Source of the DNA: JALZVT01 sp964519335
GTDB lineage: Bacteria; Pseudomonadota; Gammaproteobacteria; Pseudomonadales; Azotimanducaceae
Direction of reading: 5' to 3'
Assembly (NCBI GenBank): GCA_964519335.1
Contig: CAZFIA010000005.1
Coordinates: 1 to 64,000, forward strand
DNA length: 64,000 nt
In this document: positions 59,802-64,000 of the stretch, piece by piece
How positions within the stretch are numbered: the first letter of the stretch is position 1
Layout of the letters: every line of letters begins with the position of its first letter
Made by a program: the position numbers and the translations under genes
Notes under the pieces: model-generated
What the model was told of the DNA's origin: nothing
Seen by the model: only the letters and a program-made list of their open reading frames with translations
Database searches by the model: none

Positions 59802-60150
59802 AGTGAACGATGGGCCGCGGCTCGGCAAGTGTCTGCCCGTCGCCCTCGTCCACATCAATGTCTACGTTTTGTACCGCAAAGCGCCTGGTGACAATCTCAC
59901 CGGCCAAGTAATTAGGCAACTCGCGCATAAACGCTTCCATGTGCTCGGTTTGAAAGTGATCGCGTAGCGATTCCATAGACTCCCACTCCTGAAACAACAT
60001 CAGCACGTTTTCATCGAGCAAGCCAAGATAAAAGTCGTAGGAGATACAGCCATGCTCTGAGGTGCTGGCCTCAGCCATTTGTCTGGCAAGTTCGAGCGCC
60101 TGCTCTCGGCAGTCGGGTTTCAACGGAATGGTGCCGTGCACGATAATCAT
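59800..60150 (-). CDS. Antibiotic-biosynthesis-monooxygenase (ABM)-domain protein
   Basis: A 116-residue protein of the dimeric alpha/beta barrel ABM fold: MIIVHGTIPLKPDCREQALELA, then GCISYDFYLGLLDEN and LFQEWESMESLRDHFQTEH. The C-terminal 30 residues are acidic and outside the fold. Such proteins act as small monooxygenases or as heme/quinol binding partners; function here is unknown. Confidence 0.82.
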   Translation of the reverse strand: MIIVHGTIPLKPDCREQALELARQMAEASTSEHGCISYDFYLGLLDENVLMLFQEWESMESLRDHFQTEHMEAFMRELPNYLAGEIVTRRFAVQNVDIDVDEGDGQTLAEPRPIVH

Positions 60151-60165
60151 AGCGCCATGATACGG

Positions 60166-62088
60166 CTATCCCTGCCGACTATCCAAACCGGCCTGAATCT
60201 CATCAAGAATTGCCGGATCATCGATAGTAGAAGGCATGGTGTAGTCGTCGCCGTCAGCCATCTTGCGAATGGTCTGGCGTAAAATCTTGCCTGAGCGGGT
60301 TTTAGGCAACCGCTCAACGCGCAGCAACTGCCGAAAGTTGGCAAACGCCCCCACCTCTGCGCGCACTGCAGCTATCAGCTCCTCGCGCAGGCTCTCAAGC
60401 GCAATATTTACGCCATCCTTAAGCACCACCAGACCCAGAGGCACCTGACCCTTGTCCTCGTCCTTAATTCCCACAACGGCGCATTCAGCGACCGCTGGAT
60501 TACCGGCCACCACTTCTTCCATCTGCCCCGTAGACAGCCTGTGTCCAGCCACGTTTATGACATCATCGACGCGACCCATGATGTAGACATACCCCTCGTC
60601 GTCGACATAGCCGCCATCACCCGTTAGGTAATAGCCTGGGTAACGCTCCCAGTAAGCACTTAGGTAACGGGCGTGATCTTCCCAGACCGTTGGCAATGCG
60701 CCCGGCGGTAGCGGCGCCTTGAGTACCACGTTGCCTTCCTCGCCCGCCGGCAGTTTGTTGCCATCCTCATCAAATATTTGCAGGTCGTAACCTGGAATGG
60801 GCAAGGCCAGTGAGCCAGGCTTGATAGGGACAAGTCCCATCCGCGCAAGGTTGGAACAAATAGGCCAGCCGGTTTCGGTTTGCCACCAGTGATCAACAAC
60901 GGGACAGTGCAGCACCTCATCCAGCCAATGATAAGTAGGTGGGTCGAGCCGCTCACCTGCAACAAACAAGGTGCGCAGGCAGGTCACGTCGTATTGCTTA
61001 AGCAGCGCGCCATCGGGATCTTCTTTCTTGATGGCGCGAAACGCAGTGGGTGCTACAAAAAACGCTCGGACCTGATAGTCCTGAATTACTCGCCAAAAGG
61101 TTCCAGCATCTGGAGTACGCACCGGTTTACCTTCAAACAGGACACTCGAACAGCCTGCAATCAAAGGGCCATACACAATAAAGCTGTGGCCAACCACCCA
61201 ACCCACATCAGAAGCCGCCCAATAGGTCTCGCCCTGATTGACGCCGTACACCACGTCCATGCTGTAGGACAGCGCAACCGCGTGACCGCCGTTATCGCGC
61301 AGCACACCTTTTGGTTTACCCGTAGTGCCAGAGGTATAAAGGATATAGAGCGGATCGCAGGCATCCATCACTTCGAAGTCTGCCGACTCACCCAGCGCTT
61401 CGAACTCGTTCCAATCAATATCGCGTGGCGCCTGCATCGCGCAGTCGGCCTGCGGACGCTTAAGCACAACACAATGGTCTACTTTGTGATCGGCAAGCTC
61501 GACTGCCCGATCCAGAAGCGGTTTGTACTCAATGACCTTATCGAACTCGATGCCGCAATTAGCAGCAAGCACAACCTTGGGCGTTGCATCATCGATTCTT
61601 ACGGCAAGTTCCGGTGCTGCAAAGCCACCAAACACCACCGAATGCACCGCACCAATACGTGCGCAAGCAAGCATGGCCACTGCTGTTTCAGGAACCATCG
61701 GCATGTAAATCACTACGCGATCACCCTTACCCACACCAAGGGCAACCAGCGAGCCCGCAACCTTCGCCACCCAATCGGTGAGTTCACCGTAGGTGTATTT
61801 AGTGTAGGTATCGGTAGCGGGCGAATCATAGATGAGCGCAATCTCATCGCCGCGCCCGGCCTCGACATGGCGATCGAGCGCGAGCCAGGCCGTGTTTAGC
61901 TTGCCGCCGGCATACCAGCGATCAGCACCGTTATCGTCTTTACTCAATATGGTTTTCGGAAACTCAAACCATTCGATGCGTTCGGCTTGCTCGCGCCAGA
62001 ATCCTTCAGGATCCTGTGCTGCACGCTCACTTACCGCGGCATAGTCTGCGAGCAGCTGCTTGTCTGACTCACTCTTGGATTCGCTCAT
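60166..62088 (-). CDS. prpE: Propionyl-CoA synthetase
   Basis: A 640-residue acyl-AMP-forming enzyme of the acetyl-CoA-synthetase group. The PrpE/ACSS3 signatures are present: LYTSGTTGKPKGVLRDNGGHAVAL (the GGHAVAL part is diagnostic), ASDVGWVVGHSFIVYGPL, the GRVDDVINVAGHR hinge and the C-terminal PKTRSGKILR with the catalytic Lys. It activates propionate, and possibly acetate. The ATG overlaps the CoA-transferase stop by 4 nt. Confidence 0.92.
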   Translation of the reverse strand: MSESKSESDKQLLADYAAVSERAAQDPEGFWREQAERIEWFEFPKTILSKDDNGADRWYAGGKLNTAWLALDRHVEAGRGDEIALIYDSPATDTYTKYTYGELTDWVAKVAGSLVALGVGKGDRVVIYMPMVPETAVAMLACARIGAVHSVVFGGFAAPELAVRIDDATPKVVLAANCGIEFDKVIEYKPLLDRAVELADHKVDHCVVLKRPQADCAMQAPRDIDWNEFEALGESADFEVMDACDPLYILYTSGTTGKPKGVLRDNGGHAVALSYSMDVVYGVNQGETYWAASDVGWVVGHSFIVYGPLIAGCSSVLFEGKPVRTPDAGTFWRVIQDYQVRAFFVAPTAFRAIKKEDPDGALLKQYDVTCLRTLFVAGERLDPPTYHWLDEVLHCPVVDHWWQTETGWPICSNLARMGLVPIKPGSLALPIPGYDLQIFDEDGNKLPAGEEGNVVLKAPLPPGALPTVWEDHARYLSAYWERYPGYYLTGDGGYVDDEGYVYIMGRVDDVINVAGHRLSTGQMEEVVAGNPAVAECAVVGIKDEDKGQVPLGLVVLKDGVNIALESLREELIAAVRAEVGAFANFRQLLRVERLPKTRSGKILRQTIRKMADGDDYTMPSTIDDPAILDEIQAGLDSRQG

Positions 62089-63218
62089 GCCGTGGGGATT
62101 ACTTTACTCGCCTTGAGCCTGGCAATGTCATCGCCTGAGAAACCCGCTGCCTCGAGCACGGCTTGCGAGTCTTGTCCTTCCATACGTGGGCCATTGCGAA
62201 CTTCTGGTGCGGTGCGCGAGAAACGCGGCGCAGGTGCCGGCTGCACAACGCCGTCGATGTTCACAAAACCCTTGCGGTGTTGGTTATGCGGGTGATCCGG
62301 CGCTTCAAAAATCGACAGCACCGGTGCAAAACACACGTCGCTGCCTTCCATGATGTCGCACCACTCGTCGCGGGTCTTTGATTTCATAATTGCGGTGAGC
62401 CGCGCTTTTTGATCACGCCACAGCGAAGGATCCATCTGCTTGCCAAACGTGTCTTCATCGAGTCCGGCTTTCTCTTTCAACAGCGCATAAAACTGCGGCT
62501 CTATAGAACCCAGGCTTACGTACTTGCCGTCGCTGGTTTCATAGGTGTCATAGAAAGGCGCGCCGCCATCAAGCAGGTTAGTGCCGCGTTGATCGGTAAA
62601 CCGCCCCATAGAAGCCATGCTAAAGAACATCGACATAAGCGAGGCAGCCCCATCGATCATGGCTGAGTCGATAACCTGTCCTTCGCCAGACTTGCTCGCT
62701 TCAAGCAGCCCACACACCATGCCGTAAGCAAGCAACATGCCGCCGCCGCCAAAGTCACCCACCAGATTCAACGGCGGCACCGGGCGTTCACCCTCTCGGC
62801 CTACCGAGTAAAGAGCACCGGACAATGCGATGTAGTTAATATCGTGGCCCGCTGCGTTAGCCATAGGGCCTTCCTGCCCCCAGCCGGTCATGCGGCCATA
62901 CACCAGTTTCTTGTTGCGCTGCATGCAGGTGTCGGGGCCCAGCCCAAGCCGCTCGGTAACGCCTGGCCGAAATCCTTCAAACAGGCCATCCGCGGATTCA
63001 ACCAGCTTGAGTACGGTTTCAACCCCCTCGGGCTGCTTTAGATCAACCGCGATCGACTGGCGGTTACGATTGAGCACGTCTTTGGAGGGCTGCGGATTCT
63101 CGGTGTAACGATCTACCCGGATAACTTCCGCCCCCATATCTGACAGCATCATGCCGCAGAACGGGCCCGGCCCAATGCCGGCCAACTCGATAATCTTCAC
63201 CCCTGCTAATGGACCCAT
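62085..63218 (-). CDS. CaiB/BaiF CoA-transferase (alpha-methylacyl-CoA racemase-like)
   Basis: A 377-residue family III protein. N-terminal GVKIIELAGIGPGPFCGMMLSDMG, followed by EVIRVDR and NRNRQSIAVDLK, is typical of the alpha-methylacyl-CoA racemase subgroup. The catalytic Asp is expected in VIDSAMIDGAA. It would epimerise 2-methyl-branched acyl-CoAs, linking to propionyl-CoA and branched fatty acid metabolism. It is co-transcribed with prpE (4-nt overlap). Confidence 0.87.
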   Translation of the reverse strand: MGPLAGVKIIELAGIGPGPFCGMMLSDMGAEVIRVDRYTENPQPSKDVLNRNRQSIAVDLKQPEGVETVLKLVESADGLFEGFRPGVTERLGLGPDTCMQRNKKLVYGRMTGWGQEGPMANAAGHDINYIALSGALYSVGREGERPVPPLNLVGDFGGGGMLLAYGMVCGLLEASKSGEGQVIDSAMIDGAASLMSMFFSMASMGRFTDQRGTNLLDGGAPFYDTYETSDGKYVSLGSIEPQFYALLKEKAGLDEDTFGKQMDPSLWRDQKARLTAIMKSKTRDEWCDIMEGSDVCFAPVLSIFEAPDHPHNQHRKGFVNIDGVVQPAPAPRFSRTAPEVRNGPRMEGQDSQAVLEAAGFSGDDIARLKASKVIPTA

Positions 63219-63297
63219 TGTTCACTCCCCAGTATTTGGCCACCAGAATTTAACCGGCTGCATATGTCGCAATATTCTCAGGGGTTATTATGCGTAG

Positions 63298-64000
63298 GTG
63301 AGCGACTTGGTTCCATCGGAAGACACCATCAGCAATACACCCGCCAAACCATCTGCCCCAAAGAGCCCGCAACGCAAGATAATTCATGCCGATTGCGACA
63401 GCTTCTTTGCATCCGTGGAGATGCGCGACGATCCAAGCCTTAAGGATTTGCCCGTCGCCGTAGGCGGCTCACCCGATAAACGCGGCGTGGTCAGTACCTG
63501 CAACTACGCAGCCCGGCGTTATGGCGTACACAGCGCTATGCCCATGAGCCGCGCTGTGCGGCTGTGCCCCCGGCTCGTGATCGTGCCCGGCAATATGGCC
63601 AAATATAAGGAGGTCTCCGGCCAGGTCAGAGAGATCTTTGAACGCTTCACAGACCTCATTGAACCTCTATCGCTGGATGAAGCCTTTCTCGATGTAAGCA
63701 ACTGTTCAGATCATGAGGGCAGCGCCACCCTGATGGCACGCGAAATCCGCCGCGCGGTTCGCGAGGAACTCGGAATAACAATTTCTTGCGGTATTGCTCC
63801 GAACAAATTTATCGCAAAGATCGCGAGCGACTGGGAGAAGCCCGACGGTCAGTTCACCGTAACGCCAGAACAGGTAGACGCCTTTGTCGCCGAACTGCCG
63901 GTAGAAAAAATATTCGGTGTAGGTGCGGTAACCGCCAAACGCATGCACGACAAAGGCTTACGCACGTGCAGCGACCTAAGGAAGCTCTCCATCACAGACC
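63298..64000 (+). CDS. dinB: DNA polymerase IV, 5' part
   Basis: The first 234 codons of a Y-family polymerase; the rest lies beyond the right edge. The GTG at 63298 is the likely start, with about 24 poorly conserved residues before the family begins at RKIIHADCDSFFASVE (first catalytic Asp). YAARRYGVHSAMP and the SLDEAFLD motif (second acidic pair) and GIAPNKFIAKIASDWEKPDGQ are intact. It does translesion synthesis, usually under SOS control, but no LexA box was seen upstream by eye. Confidence 0.9.
   Translation, partial: MSDLVPSEDTISNTPAKPSAPKSPQRKIIHADCDSFFASVEMRDDPSLKDLPVAVGGSPDKRGVVSTCNYAARRYGVHSAMPMSRAVRLCPRLVIVPGNMAKYKEVSGQVREIFERFTDLIEPLSLDEAFLDVSNCSDHEGSATLMAREIRRAVREELGITISCGIAPNKFIAKIASDWEKPDGQFTVTPEQVDAFVAELPVEKIFGVGAVTAKRMHDKGLRTCSDLRKLSITD

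Noticed and set aside
60880..61899. 339-codon plus-strand open frame
   Set aside because: It is antisense to prpE, which has every expected motif in its own frame; the antisense product shows no domain.

Overview
The window reads as a chromosomal segment of a free-living, probably marine, aerobic gammaproteobacterium. The strongest evidence is gene order: fmdB-aspS-yebC-ruvC-ruvA-ruvB-tolQ-tolR-tolA-tolB-pal-cpoB-queE-queC-tRNA-Lys follows the order known from Pseudomonas and relatives. The blocks dapA-bamC, perM/tusA/bepA, mrcB plus a TPR lipoprotein, and proS plus a lytic transglycosylase are also typical of this class. Acyl-CoA ligases, CaiB-type CoA-transferases, a propionyl-CoA synthetase, an FMN lactate dehydrogenase-like enzyme and a PhyH-like dioxygenase suggest an organism living on organic and fatty acids. 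Genus cannot be assigned from the sequence alone.

Layout. 1-6.4 kb: hydrolase fragment, glutaredoxin-like protein, membrane-anchored DsbA-like protein, DUF4126 protein, PBP1B, TPR lipoprotein, lactate dehydrogenase-like enzyme. 6.4-14.3 kb (minus strand): a cassette of OmpA-like protein, HDOD protein, TolC-like lipoprotein, two HlyD-type adaptors (one with an N-terminal GAF-like region) and a PqqD-like/M50/HlyD fusion. It looks like an export system but has no visible ATPase or RND pump. 14.4-41.6 kb: mostly metabolic and envelope genes (threonine aldolase, nitronate-monooxygenase-like protein, acyl-CoA ligase, a MurA with Asp in place of the catalytic Cys, PP2C phosphatase cluster, CnoX, dapA-bamC-MBL, bepA, nadA, ATP-grasp, CoA-transferase, MBL hydrolase, SDR). 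The intergenic spaces here carry about 26 copies of a short dispersed motif, GGACA(T/G)CCA, and its variants. One intact REP-associated-type tyrosine transposase (26.0-27.0 kb) sits inside this zone. No intergenic copy was found by eye left of 14.4 kb or right of 41.6 kb.

41.3-54.6 kb: tRNA-Lys(UUU), queC-queE, the Tol-Pal envelope machine, RuvABC, YebC, AspRS, an FmdB-type zinc ribbon and a Lys/Ala-tailed HU protein with its own promoter and terminator. 54.8-64.0 kb: ProRS, lytic transglycosylase, PhyH-like dioxygenase, TlpA-like thioredoxin, WrbA, GNAT and ABM proteins, PrpE, a second CaiB-type CoA-transferase, and the 5' part of dinB, cut by the window edge.

Most worth a second look: (i) the GGACAKCCA repeat family with its resident transposase, including copies placed at gene starts; (ii) the ATPase-less PqqD/M50/HlyD/TolC cassette with a palindromic candidate operator; (iii) the MurA with Asp116; (iv) a 524-bp gene-free gap with two perfect DnaA-box matches around an AT-rich stretch. 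All positions and motifs were read by eye; no database or structure search was possible.
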